NCBI GenBank assembly: GCA_964472545.1
Contig: CAYYNP010000428.1
Location: 1 to 6,521 of the forward strand
Direction of reading: 5' to 3'
Source: CAYYNP01 sp964472545
Lineage (GTDB): Bacteria > Planctomycetota > Planctomycetia > Pirellulales > Thermoguttaceae
DNA length: 6,521 bases
Below, one piece after another: positions 1-6,521 of the stretch. A program made the translations under genes and the position numbers. How positions within the stretch are numbered: position 1 is the first letter of the stretch; every line of letters begins with the position of its first letter. Under the pieces are notes generated by a model. It was not told the DNA's origin and ran no database searches. It saw nothing but the letters and a program-made list of their open reading frames with translations.

Positions 1-1760
1 TCTACTGGTTCCACCAGCGTTGTTTCCGCTCCAAGGCCACCGAGCGGTTCATCATGCCGTCGCGCACCGGCACCGAGTTTATCAGTCCCACCGAAGGATG
101 GACGTCCTACAATCATTGGGTGCGCGGCGCGTGTCTCTATGGAATGATGCCGGCCAACGGATTGATGTACCAGCCGCCTCACCCATGTGGCTGCTACATG
201 GAATCGCTACTGCATGGATTCAACGCGTTGGCTCCCGCGGGCAACCCGTCCGTTGCGTCGGCGGCCGCAGACTCGGCCGGCCGCCTGGAAAAAGGGCCGG
301 CGTACGGCCGTGTCCCGCAAAAACCGTCCGCGGCGGGGGACGACTGGCCCACTTTCCGGCACGATCACGAGCGAAGCGGACACACCGACAATACACTCTC
401 CGCGAAGCTTCAAACGTGCTGGCAAACCGACGTGGGAAGCGTTCTGACGGCGGTGACCGTCGCCGGCGGAAAGGTGTACGTGGCCGACAGAGATCGGCAT
501 CTGGTCCACGCGCTGGACACGGTCACCGGAAAGCCGGTTTGGCAGTTCGTGGCCGGCGGCCGCGTCGACTCTCCACCGACCTTCGCCGATGGCACGGTTC
601 TGTTCGGGTGCCGCGATGGTTTCGTCTATTGCCTCGACGCCTCCGACGGGCGCCTCGTGTGGCGCCACCGAGCGGCACCTACAGACAGACGTCTGCTTGC
701 CGACGAACAGATCGAGTCCCTCTGGCCCGTCCACGGCAGCGTCCTGCTTGTCGACGGCAAGGTCTATTGCGTGGCGGGCAGGTCGATGTTCCTCGACGGC
801 GGCCTGCGGCTGCTGGTGCTCGATGCCAAGACCGGTGAGAAAATCGCAGAGAACACGATGAACGACGTCGACCCAACCACCGGCAAGAGTCTCCAACTGA
901 AGATGCAAGACCGGAGCCTGCCGGTGGCGTCGCCCGATCTCCTCTCGTTCGACGGGAAGCGGATCTACATGAAGTCGCAGGCGTTTTCGCTCGACGGCAA
1001 ACGCCAGGGTGTCAGGACGACTCGCGACGCCAAGGACCAGACCGGCGCGGGCGCCCATCTGTTCGCTCCCGCCGGGTTCCTCGACGACACGGCCTTCCAC
1101 CGCGTGTTGATGATCTACGGCAAGACTTTCACCGGAGGGGCCAGCTCGAATCACAACGCCCCGAAGTTTGCTCCGGCCGGAAAGATGCTGGTGTTCGACG
1201 AGTCAAAGGTCTACGGGTTTTCGCGGATGCCTCATCTCCATCGCTGGGTGCGTGCCTTGGAGTTTCATATCTACGCCGCCGACAAGCAGAATCGGATTTC
1301 GGCAAACCCCGCCAGGGCAGCGGGGGCCCAAGGAAGGAATACCCGTCAGGGGCAGCCCGGCGACAAGCCCAGCGAGCCGCAGCACATTCACGTCAGTAAG
1401 CGCCACGAGTCGGATCTGGCCAGGCTGCGGGGATCTCTGACTTCAACGGCGGTGAACTACCGCTGGTCGAGCCACGATCCGGCCATGTTCGGCCGAGCGA
1501 TGGTGCTGGCCGGCGAAACGCTCTTCGTCGCCGGCCCGCCGGCGATCCGCAACGAGTCCACACAGGACGCCCTGCGGCGCTGGCAGGGCGACGGAAGCGG
1601 CATTCTCTGGGCCCTGTCGCGTGAGGATGGAGCGAGGCTCGCCGAGTACGACCTTCCCGCCGGCCCGGTCTTCGACGGCATGGCGGCGGCCGGCGGCAGA
1701 CTGTACGTCGCGCTGACCGACGGCAGCATTGTCTGCCTGAGCCAGGAGCCAGGCGAATAG
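1..1760 (+). CDS. PQQ-like beta-propeller repeat protein, 5'-truncated by the window edge
   Basis: The reading frame is open from base 3 to the TAG at 1758-1760, giving 585 visible residues. The ATG at 54 is not taken as the start, because codons upstream of it (Tyr-Trp-Phe-His-Gln-Arg-Cys from base 3) are in frame and match the same module in the other propeller gene here. Visible residues 1-80 hold a cysteine-rich segment: Cys7, Cys44, then Cys62-Gly-Cys64, with RGACLYGMMPANGL between. From about residue 114 (DWPTFRHD) a PQQ-like propeller begins. Its blades show the A-x-D-x-x-T-G-x-x-x-W signature (ALDTVTGKPVW, CLDASDGRLVW, VLDAKTGEK), and the final blade ends in GGRLYVALTDGSIVCL. Residues about 430-470 form a polar, low-complexity loop. 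Such propellers usually act as extracytoplasmic scaffolds or binding platforms; the PQQ name reflects fold similarity, and catalysis is not implied. Signal peptide and N-terminal domains lie outside the window. It converges on the next gene. Fold confidence is high; substrate and role are unknown. Confidence 0.9.
   Translation, partial: YWFHQRCFRSKATERFIMPSRTGTEFISPTEGWTSYNHWVRGACLYGMMPANGLMYQPPHPCGCYMESLLHGFNALAPAGNPSVASAAADSAGRLEKGPAYGRVPQKPSAAGDDWPTFRHDHERSGHTDNTLSAKLQTCWQTDVGSVLTAVTVAGGKVYVADRDRHLVHALDTVTGKPVWQFVAGGRVDSPPTFADGTVLFGCRDGFVYCLDASDGRLVWRHRAAPTDRRLLADEQIESLWPVHGSVLLVDGKVYCVAGRSMFLDGGLRLLVLDAKTGEKIAENTMNDVDPTTGKSLQLKMQDRSLPVASPDLLSFDGKRIYMKSQAFSLDGKRQGVRTTRDAKDQTGAGAHLFAPAGFLDDTAFHRVLMIYGKTFTGGASSNHNAPKFAPAGKMLVFDESKVYGFSRMPHLHRWVRALEFHIYAADKQNRISANPARAAGAQGRNTRQGQPGDKPSEPQHIHVSKRHESDLARLRGSLTSTAVNYRWSSHDPAMFGRAMVLAGETLFVAGPPAIRNESTQDALRRWQGDGSGILWALSREDGARLAEYDLPAGPVFDGMAAAGGRLYVALTDGSIVCLSQEPGE
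21..194 (+). other. Four-cysteine module in the truncated propeller protein
   Basis: The codons for Cys7 (21-23), Cys44 (132-134), Cys62 (186-188) and Cys64 (192-194) frame a segment with R-x-G-T, R-G-A-C, M-P-A-N-G-L and C-G-C. The same order and nearly the same spacing recur in the 965-residue protein on the other strand. The cysteines could form disulfides or bind a metal; nothing in the sequence decides between these. No CxxCH haem site is present. Confidence 0.6.
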
Positions 1761-1852
1761 TGCAGGATTCCACGTGAAGAAGGGGCATGCAGTGACCAAA
1801 TATGAAATGACACCTCCCAGCCTCGACCGCACGCAATGCTCTCCGGCACCGC

Positions 1853-1875
1853 CTTGCAGGCGAGAGATCTGCAAG
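1853..1875 (-). terminator. Possible hairpin terminator between convergent genes
   Basis: CTTGCAG (1853-1859) and CTGCAAG (1869-1875) can form a perfect 7-bp stem around a 9-base loop. It sits five bases beyond the stop codon of the minus-strand 965-residue gene, inside the 119-bp convergent gap. There is no T-run after the stem on either strand, so it is not a standard intrinsic terminator. It could still pause or protect transcript ends from either gene. Nothing else in the gap was recognised. Confidence 0.25.
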
Positions 1876-1879
1876 AGAA

Positions 1880-4777
1880 TCAACGCCCCTGAGCCACGAT
1901 TTCGACTCCACTGAGAACCGTTGCGCCCTGCCGCGGGTTGAGGTCGATCTCCAGGGATCCGTCCGTCTTGATATTCTCGAATTGTTGCACGACGGTCCGC
2001 ATGCGACCGCCCGCGGCTTCGGCGACGTCGAAGTTCTCGGCCACGGTGCGGCCGTTTAGGGAGACGTCGAATCGCCGCGCTCCCGGTTTGCCGTGATCCG
2101 GCTCGGCGAAATAGAGACGCACCGTGAATGTCGCCGTTCGAAGACCCGATACGGTGATTGACGACGCTCCCTTCACTCCCGACGCGGCTACCCAAGGCCA
2201 ACCGTCCCCACCCTCGATCCAAAGCGAATGGCGGTAGTAGAACTCGGCCGAAGCCGGCTCGACGTCGATCTCGATTTCCGGTGACGGGCCACCGCGGCTC
2301 GGATAGTCTAGCCAGAGAGTCCCGGCTTCGGTCATGCGGTCGCCCGGCGCTCCAAAGTTCACACCAAGCCGCCGGATGTCGGTCGCCTTTCCCGGCCCCC
2401 ATGCGGCCCATTGTTCATACTCGGGCGGCATCGCCACCAGAGCCAAACCCACCGGCAACGGATAACTGCAGGTGCAGCCTTCGTAGAAGTAGGGAACGTT
2501 GAGCAGGCCGCAGGCGGGAATGACGCTGTTTGTACATCCGGATCGCGGGCCACTGATGTAACACGTGCCGCTCTCCAAACGCTTGTCGTAGAACGCGGCC
2601 GTTCCGGATCGCATCGTATACAGGTGGCCGTAATCGACGCCTCCGTCGCAGCCATAGCTCTTGGGGAACGCGCGCGGCTCCCGCTCTCCGGTGAGCGGGT
2701 TGATGCGACTCCCGGCGGCCGGTTTGCCCGGCTTCCAAGCATCCGCCTGATAGGGCGGCCGATACTGGTTCGGCTGCACGGCCCGGCGATCGCGCTGGGG
2801 GAACTCGACGTCGGCACGGAGCCGTTCCCCGTGCTCCAACACTCGGCCGGTGTAGACGTCGCTTAGCACGGGAGGGAGCAACGCGTATGGCGTCGGTTTC
2901 CCTTCCCGGTGCTTGGCCATCCAGTCTTTGGGATACGAGACCATCACGCCGTCGACGAACATCGGCTGCGGCGAGCGCTTGAAATGGCCCAACGTGTCGT
3001 CGAACCAGAGGACGCAAAACGGGGCCCTGGCTCGTTGGTCGAGGCTCGACCAGCCGCCGGTATAGTTGACGGCGCCAGGCAGCGGCCCCTGGCGGCGCAC
3101 CACCGTCGAGTCTGCCGTTCGATCGATCGTGAAAGTTCCATCGGCCGGCCTTGCTGCAACTGGCTTTGCTGCAACCAGTCGGGCGTGGGCGTCGTCCGAC
3201 AGATTCACCCAGGCAAGGCCTCCGTATGGCCGCAGTAGGTCGAAGCCGGAAGTCCGGATCTCGGCGCCGTCTCCGCTTGCCAGCCATCGGGTATCGTGGA
3301 TCACGGCGAGACTCGCCATGTACGGCGGAAACTCGATCTCGCCGGCCCTGCCGACAAGCAACGAGACTCGACTGCCGTAGACGCCGGCCGCATCGAATCT
3401 GCGACGAAGTCGGTCCACCTTGGCAGCATCCGAGTCGACCGCGATCACGTGAAACGCCGTCCGTTCGACGAGCAACTCCAGCAGGCCGGCGTCGGCAATC
3501 CCCAGCACAAGAGCGTAACCGTGGCGGTCGTCGAGGGCATCGAGTACCTGTTCGCCCAGCGGAGAGGGACTATCGGACTCCGTGCGGAATGTCTCGAACC
3601 TCAGCGGATGACGCACGACGGTGGTGGGCTTCTGCGGCCCGAAACAGCACAACTTCCCATCCGAGGTCACCACGAAGAGCTTATCGGCGGCGGCGAGCAT
3701 CGAGTGAACGTCGCCTTCGACACCGGGAAAACCGTCGCCGAATCTCAGCGTTCGCTCGCGCACGTGGATCGCCGTTCGCACGCCCGAGGTTCCCGGCCCC
3801 TGGTAGATCTTGTCCTCATGGAGGTCTTGATTGACGTCGGCATCCAGCACGACTTCACCGCGCCGGACGTCGGCCGAGGCGAACCAGCCGCCCGGCAGGC
3901 GACCGGGCTTGGGCAACGCGAACGACAACAGCTTGCCGGATTGCAGCTCGAAACGAGCGGGCATCGCCTGGCCACACGGCACGATAAGTTCGTTGCCGCT
4001 GATGATCAGATAACCTTGCGGCGTGATGCCGCCGAGCGATTCGGCATTGTGTGGGTGTTGGCCAAAAAGAGAGCCGCACTCGTCGTTGAGCCAGACGACG
4101 CTGCCGGTTTCGGCATCGAGCGAGTAAAGGAACACGCCCTCGAAGGGAAAGACACCCGCCGCGAAGTAGATCTTGCCGTCGTGCAGGGCGGGGCCGCCTC
4201 GGACCGGCCAAACCGAAATCAAACGTCCGTCACCCAAGATCTTCCGCCCGGACGGCACGGCCCGGAACTTCCAGAGCAGCCGGCCGCTCTGTGCAGCCAG
4301 GCAATACAGGTGCCCGTCGTCGGAGCCGAGGAAGACCCGATCCTTCCAGGCGACCGGAGCAAGGCGCACGGGGCCGCCGGCGTAGAATCGCCATTGCTGC
4401 TCGCCGGTCGCGACGTCCAGGGCCGTCACGCTGTCGCTCAGCGACGAGGCGACGAACATCTGCTTACCCAACACGACCGGTTCGTAGCCGGCATCGAATT
4501 GCAGCCGCTTCGTCCGATAAGCCGGTTCGAGTGCCGGATACTGGCGCACCCACAGAAGATGCAGGGACTGCGGCAACGTCTGCGAAGTCCGGGCACTTCG
4601 GGCCGCATCGTATCGCCACGTCGGCCAGTCCTCGGCAGAGGCAGCGGCCGCTACACCCAGCAATGCCAGCAAGATGGCGGCCGGAGCCGATCCGCAGAGC
4701 GATCGCAGCCGCGCCCGTCCCGGGAAGTACGAGTAATGCCGTGCGATCCGACGGCAGGTTCGCGGGGCACTGACCAT
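1880..4777 (-). CDS. Exported PQQ-like beta-propeller protein with inserted Rossmann (methyltransferase-like) domain and C-terminal malectin-like domain
   Basis: The protein has 965 residues. The ATG at 4777 is chosen because AGGAG lies six bases upstream; a GTG at 4795 in the same frame lacks that support. Residues 1-48 look like a signal peptide with a long basic n-region, a hydrophobic stretch (APAAILLALLGVAAAASA) and probable cleavage before Glu49. DWPTWRYD at 50-57 opens a PQQ-like propeller with blades ALDVATGEQQW, CLAAQSGRLLW and SLDAETGSVVW, up to about residue 380. Residues 405-540 resemble a class I methyltransferase Rossmann fold (VLGIADAG at 424-431; acidic AVDSD at 446-450), but the glycine-rich loop is degenerate. 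A further propeller-like segment follows (570-650, ending DVYTGRVL), then a four-cysteine module (Cys710, Cys748, Cys768, Cys770), NFGAPGDR at 807-814, and a malectin-like beta-sandwich from about 846 (TVRLYFAEP, RRFDVSLNG, ENFDV, LSGVEIVAQ). Malectin domains bind carbohydrate, so a cell-envelope glycan-binding or scaffold role is inferred. It lies downstream of the sulfatase gene. The domain calls are fairly secure; biochemical function is unknown. Confidence 0.9.
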   Translation of the reverse strand: MVSAPRTCRRIARHYSYFPGRARLRSLCGSAPAAILLALLGVAAAASAEDWPTWRYDAARSARTSQTLPQSLHLLWVRQYPALEPAYRTKRLQFDAGYEPVVLGKQMFVASSLSDSVTALDVATGEQQWRFYAGGPVRLAPVAWKDRVFLGSDDGHLYCLAAQSGRLLWKFRAVPSGRKILGDGRLISVWPVRGGPALHDGKIYFAAGVFPFEGVFLYSLDAETGSVVWLNDECGSLFGQHPHNAESLGGITPQGYLIISGNELIVPCGQAMPARFELQSGKLLSFALPKPGRLPGGWFASADVRRGEVVLDADVNQDLHEDKIYQGPGTSGVRTAIHVRERTLRFGDGFPGVEGDVHSMLAAADKLFVVTSDGKLCCFGPQKPTTVVRHPLRFETFRTESDSPSPLGEQVLDALDDRHGYALVLGIADAGLLELLVERTAFHVIAVDSDAAKVDRLRRRFDAAGVYGSRVSLLVGRAGEIEFPPYMASLAVIHDTRWLASGDGAEIRTSGFDLLRPYGGLAWVNLSDDAHARLVAAKPVAARPADGTFTIDRTADSTVVRRQGPLPGAVNYTGGWSSLDQRARAPFCVLWFDDTLGHFKRSPQPMFVDGVMVSYPKDWMAKHREGKPTPYALLPPVLSDVYTGRVLEHGERLRADVEFPQRDRRAVQPNQYRPPYQADAWKPGKPAAGSRINPLTGEREPRAFPKSYGCDGGVDYGHLYTMRSGTAAFYDKRLESGTCYISGPRSGCTNSVIPACGLLNVPYFYEGCTCSYPLPVGLALVAMPPEYEQWAAWGPGKATDIRRLGVNFGAPGDRMTEAGTLWLDYPSRGGPSPEIEIDVEPASAEFYYRHSLWIEGGDGWPWVAASGVKGASSITVSGLRTATFTVRLYFAEPDHGKPGARRFDVSLNGRTVAENFDVAEAAGGRMRTVVQQFENIKTDGSLEIDLNPRQGATVLSGVEIVAQGR
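1889..2242 (-). other. Malectin-like C-terminal domain of the 965-residue protein
   Basis: Residues about 846-963 carry hallmarks of malectin-type modules: TFTVRLYFAEPD, then RRFDVSLNGRTV, ENFDVAEAAGG, a DGSLEIDL strand and a closing LSGVEIVA strand. Malectin-type domains bind carbohydrate in eukaryotes, and related modules are common at the C-termini of planctomycete exported proteins. No ligand can be assigned from the sequence. Confidence 0.7.
2423..2674 (-). other. Four-cysteine module in the 965-residue protein
   Basis: Residues about 702-785 contain Cys710, Cys748 and Cys768-Thr-Cys770, with R-S-G-T, R-S-G-C, I-P-A-C-G-L and E-G-C-T-C. Spacings are 38, 20 and 2 residues, against 37, 18 and 2 in the other propeller gene. 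Two further cysteines (739 and 756) occur only in this copy, so additional disulfides are possible. Confidence 0.6.
3158..3565 (-). other. Degenerate methyltransferase-like Rossmann domain inside the propeller protein
   Basis: Residues about 405-540 show alternating strands and helices. A hydrophobic strand ends in VLGIADAG, the next strand ends in the acidic AVDSD, and a helix KVDRLRRRFDAAG and a strand VSLLVG follow. This is the layout of class I SAM-dependent methyltransferases from motif I to post-I. The G-x-G-x-G loop is not intact, and no methyltransferase catalytic motif IV was recognised. The domain separates blades of the surrounding propeller and may be structural. Confidence 0.6.
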
Positions 4778-4783
4778 GACTTG

Positions 4784-4788
4784 CTCCT
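4784..4788 (-). promoter_or_regulatory. Shine-Dalgarno site that fixes the start of the 965-residue protein
   Basis: On the minus strand AGGAG is followed by the six-base spacer CAAGTC and then ATG at 4777. This near-ideal match favours the ATG over the in-frame GTG at 4795, which lies upstream of the site. Confidence 0.7.
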
Positions 4789-4826
4789 GAGGCACTCAAA
4801 ACGACCGTTTCCAACACTGCCACTAT

Positions 4827-4856
4827 TCTATACCAAGGGCAAGCCGTCGGGGGCAA
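4827..4856 (-). promoter_or_regulatory. Candidate extended -10 promoter for the 965-residue gene
   Basis: Read on the minus strand, TTGCCC (4856-4851) and TATAGA (4832-4827) are 18 bases apart. TGG precedes the -10, giving the extended form TGGTATAGAAT. It lies about 50 bases before the ATG, in the 115-bp gap after the sulfatase gene. The -35 is poor, matching only TTG of the consensus. If active, it would let the propeller gene be transcribed apart from the sulfatase. GGGCAAGC occurs twice in this region (4837-4844 and 4851-4858). Confidence 0.35.
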
Positions 4857-4892
4857 GCAGCGGCCGTCCCGGCTCGCGGTTGCGGCAAGGAC

Positions 4893-6359
4893 CTACAGCA
4901 ACCCGGGATACACGCCCTTCAGGTCCATTTCATCACCCGCTTCCACTTGCAGTTCGAGAAGCCTGGCGAAGAGCCGCTTCATCAGGGGCCCGTTTGCCGG
5001 GTCGTCGGCCAGGTCGCGCATCTCTTGCGGGTCGTGCTCGAGGTCGAACAACAGCGCCTTCTTGATCTTCGGGAACAGCAGTAGCTTATGGTTGCCTTGG
5101 ATGACCATCCGCTGCACGCGGAGGTAGCCCCCGTAAACGGCGTCGTAGTTGGCGTCGCGCTGGCCGCGGACGATCGGCATCAGGCTTCGGAACTGAACGT
5201 GATCGGGTTTGTCGACGCCGGCCAGTTCGAGCGTGCTGGCCATCACGTCTTGCAGATAGACCGCCCCGTGCCGCCGCTCGCCCTTGGGCACGCCGGGCCC
5301 GACGACCGTCAGCGGCACGCGAATGCTGTGGTCGAACAGGTTCTGCTTGCCCATCAGGCCGTGATGCCCGACGGCCAGGCCGTGATCGGCGGTGAAGAAG
5401 ATATACGTGTCGTCCACCTTGCCCGTTTTGTCCAAGGCAGCGAGAATACGCCCCACCTGCGCGTCCATGTGCGTGATGATCGCGTAATACTCCTGCCGGT
5501 TGACCTTCACCGCATACTCGGTCCGTGGAAACGGTGCGAGCTTCTCATCGCGCAGGCCCTTGCCACACCCGATGGCGTCCTTGTGGGGATACTCGGGCAC
5601 GAAGCTCACGGGCACCCTGATCTTCTCCAACGGATACTTGTCGACGTACTGCTTCGGCGATTGACGCGGATCGTGCGGGGCGTTGAAGGCCAGATACATG
5701 AAGAACGGCTTTTCGCGTTTCGCCGCCCCGGCGAGAAACCCGGTCGCGTCGTCGCCGAGCACCTCGCTCCAATGTTTGCCGCCCTCCCAGAACCCACCGA
5801 ATTTCGGATCGAACGGGCTCCAGGGATCCGGCCGGCCGAGGATCGGCCGGTTGTAGCCCTCGGACGTCTGTTTGGGCATGCCGCCGCGAACGTGCGTGAC
5901 GAAATCGAAGGCCTTCTCGGCATCGGCGTTGACGTGCCACTTGCCGGTCATGTAGGTGTCGTAGCCCGCCCGCCTGAGATACTCCGACCAGAACCGGCCA
6001 GCCTCGCGCTCCTTCTCGGCCGACTTGGCCACACGGTTGGCACGCCAAAGAAATCGGCCCGTGTTGAGCATCGCTCGGCTGGCCAGGCAGACGGCCCCGC
6101 TGTACGAACCCATGTTGTAGGCGTGCGTAAAGGTCACGCCGCCGTCGGCGAGCCGGTCGAGATGGGGCGTTTCGATCTCGTCGTTACCCAGCGCGCCAAC
6201 CGTGTCGTAGCACTGATCGTCGGCGAAGATGAACAGGATGTTGGGCTGCTTGCTTGGCGATTGCTTGCTCGTCGATTGGGCACAAACGGCCGAGACCCAT
6301 GCCGAAAGGGCGATGCCGGTCAACGCGATCGTCTTCATGAAGTGCATGTGTCGGTTCAT
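4893..6359 (-). CDS. Secreted sulfatase, formylglycine-dependent (choline-sulfatase-like group)
   Basis: The protein has 488 residues, a normal length for the alkaline-phosphatase-superfamily sulfatases that hydrolyse sulfate esters. A signal peptide spans about residues 8-27 (KTIALTGIALSAWVSAVCA, cleaved near AVCA-QS), so it should act outside the cytoplasm. PNILFIFADDQ (39-49) gives the first metal-binding aspartates, Asp47 and Asp48. Cys91 in CLASR (91-95) is the residue expected to be oxidised to formylglycine, with Arg95 completing the motif. TGKWHV (138-143) supplies Lys140 and His142, APHD contains His229, and TADHG (323-327) holds the second metal pair Asp325/His326. GLMGKQNLFDHSIRVP (334-349) contains Lys338. 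The C-terminal LFDLEHDPQEMRDLADDP is typical of the family. The ATG at 6359 has only a weak GGA upstream; ATGs at codons 5 and 8 are alternatives and keep the signal peptide. The natural substrate is not evident; sulfated polysaccharide fragments are plausible. The maturation enzyme is not encoded here. Confidence 0.95.
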   Translation of the reverse strand: MNRHMHFMKTIALTGIALSAWVSAVCAQSTSKQSPSKQPNILFIFADDQCYDTVGALGNDEIETPHLDRLADGGVTFTHAYNMGSYSGAVCLASRAMLNTGRFLWRANRVAKSAEKEREAGRFWSEYLRRAGYDTYMTGKWHVNADAEKAFDFVTHVRGGMPKQTSEGYNRPILGRPDPWSPFDPKFGGFWEGGKHWSEVLGDDATGFLAGAAKREKPFFMYLAFNAPHDPRQSPKQYVDKYPLEKIRVPVSFVPEYPHKDAIGCGKGLRDEKLAPFPRTEYAVKVNRQEYYAIITHMDAQVGRILAALDKTGKVDDTYIFFTADHGLAVGHHGLMGKQNLFDHSIRVPLTVVGPGVPKGERRHGAVYLQDVMASTLELAGVDKPDHVQFRSLMPIVRGQRDANYDAVYGGYLRVQRMVIQGNHKLLLFPKIKKALLFDLEHDPQEMRDLADDPANGPLMKRLFARLLELQVEAGDEMDLKGVYPGLL

Positions 6360-6422
6360 GGGGTCCAGGTTTCTGAGGTCGTGTGCTCTTCTGGAAAGTG
6401 CCCTCGTCGAGACGCTACCTTC

Positions 6423-6450
6423 ACCATAACCGAAACACCGGCAGATGCAA
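6423..6450 (-). promoter_or_regulatory. Candidate sigma-70-type promoter for the sulfatase gene
   Basis: On the minus strand TTGCAT (6450-6445) and TATGGT (6428-6423) are separated by 16 bases, placing transcription start about 57 bases before the ATG. The match to consensus is moderate. A short palindrome, CTCGTCGAG (6403-6411), lies just downstream and could be a regulator site, but its length makes chance occurrence likely. Confidence 0.3.
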
Positions 6451-6490
6451 GCCGCAGCGGGTGGCTGTCAGGAGAACTGCAAAGTGTGCG

Positions 6491-6516
6491 GGAGCCCGAA
6501 AAAGGGGACTGGCTCC
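6491..6516. repeat. Inverted repeat around a GAAAAAGGGGACT core at the right edge
   Basis: GGAGCC (6491-6496) and GGCTCC (6511-6516) can pair as a 6-bp stem around a 14-base loop containing AAAAAGGGGACT. The element lies outside any gene, upstream of the sulfatase promoter candidate, and may continue past the window. It resembles the short GGGGAC-containing intergenic palindromes found dispersed in planctomycete genomes, but copy number cannot be seen here. Confidence 0.35.
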
Positions 6517-6521
6517 GTCGA

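Noticed and set aside
54..56. ATG at 54 as the true start of the first gene
   Set aside because: In-frame codons before it encode the first conserved cysteine of the module shared with the other propeller protein, so the coding region runs in from outside the window.
207..1154. 315-codon open frame on the minus strand
   Set aside because: It is antisense to the plus-strand propeller gene, which has clear blade motifs throughout; the antisense product shows no family signature.
1443..2411. 322-codon open frame on the minus strand across the convergent junction
   Set aside because: It overlaps the ends of both well-supported propeller genes in other frames and has a low-complexity Arg-rich translation without motifs.
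4778..4795. GTG at 4795 as the start of the 965-residue protein
   Set aside because: The Shine-Dalgarno AGGAG at 4788-4784 falls inside that extension and is correctly spaced for the ATG at 4777.
3296..5065. 589-codon open frame on the plus strand
   Set aside because: It runs antisense to the propeller/malectin gene, crosses the intergenic gap and ends inside the sulfatase gene. Its translation is rich in Arg, Gly and Pro with no recognisable domain, as expected for a shadow frame in GC-rich DNA.
6282..6290. Lipoprotein signal (Cys26 in SAVC) in the sulfatase
   Set aside because: The residues before the cysteine do not fit a lipobox (Val at -1, Ser at -3), while A-V-C-A followed by Gln fits an ordinary signal peptidase site.

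Overview
This 6.5-kb, GC-rich window looks like chromosomal DNA from a planctomycete (Planctomycetota, possibly Pirellulales). The inference rests on gene content: large exported PQQ-like beta-propeller proteins with a Rossmann insertion and a malectin-like tail, next to a secreted choline-sulfatase-type sulfatase. The wording of several motifs (MPANGL, NFGAPGDR, GAVCxASRxMLNTGR) is also typical of that phylum. No RNA gene, transposase, CRISPR array or phage gene was seen.

Layout, left to right. (1) Positions 1-1760, plus strand: the 3' part of a large PQQ-like beta-propeller gene whose 5' end lies outside the window. (2) Positions 1761-1879: a short convergent intergenic gap with one small hairpin. 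(3) Positions 1880-4777, minus strand: a complete 965-residue exported protein. Its order is signal peptide, beta-propeller blades, degenerate methyltransferase-like Rossmann domain, a further propeller-like segment, a four-cysteine segment and a malectin-like C-terminus. (4) Positions 4778-4892: a gap holding a good Shine-Dalgarno and a plausible extended -10 promoter for the 965-residue gene. (5) Positions 4893-6359, minus strand: a complete 488-residue secreted sulfatase with a C-x-A-S-R formylglycine motif. (6) Positions 6360-6521: non-coding, with a candidate sulfatase promoter and an inverted repeat around a GAAAAAGGGGACT core at the right edge.

The two propeller genes are related. They share blade motifs and a four-cysteine segment with nearly identical spacing, but these modules come in the opposite order. 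The sulfatase is upstream of, and codirectional with, the 965-residue gene. The likely common theme is extracytoplasmic handling of sulfated or other polysaccharides: the sulfatase removes sulfate esters, while the propeller/malectin protein may bind glycans or act as an envelope scaffold. That functional link is inferred from domain types and adjacency. The most unusual points are a nucleotide-cofactor-type Rossmann fold in an apparently exported protein, and the shared four-cysteine module in different domain contexts.
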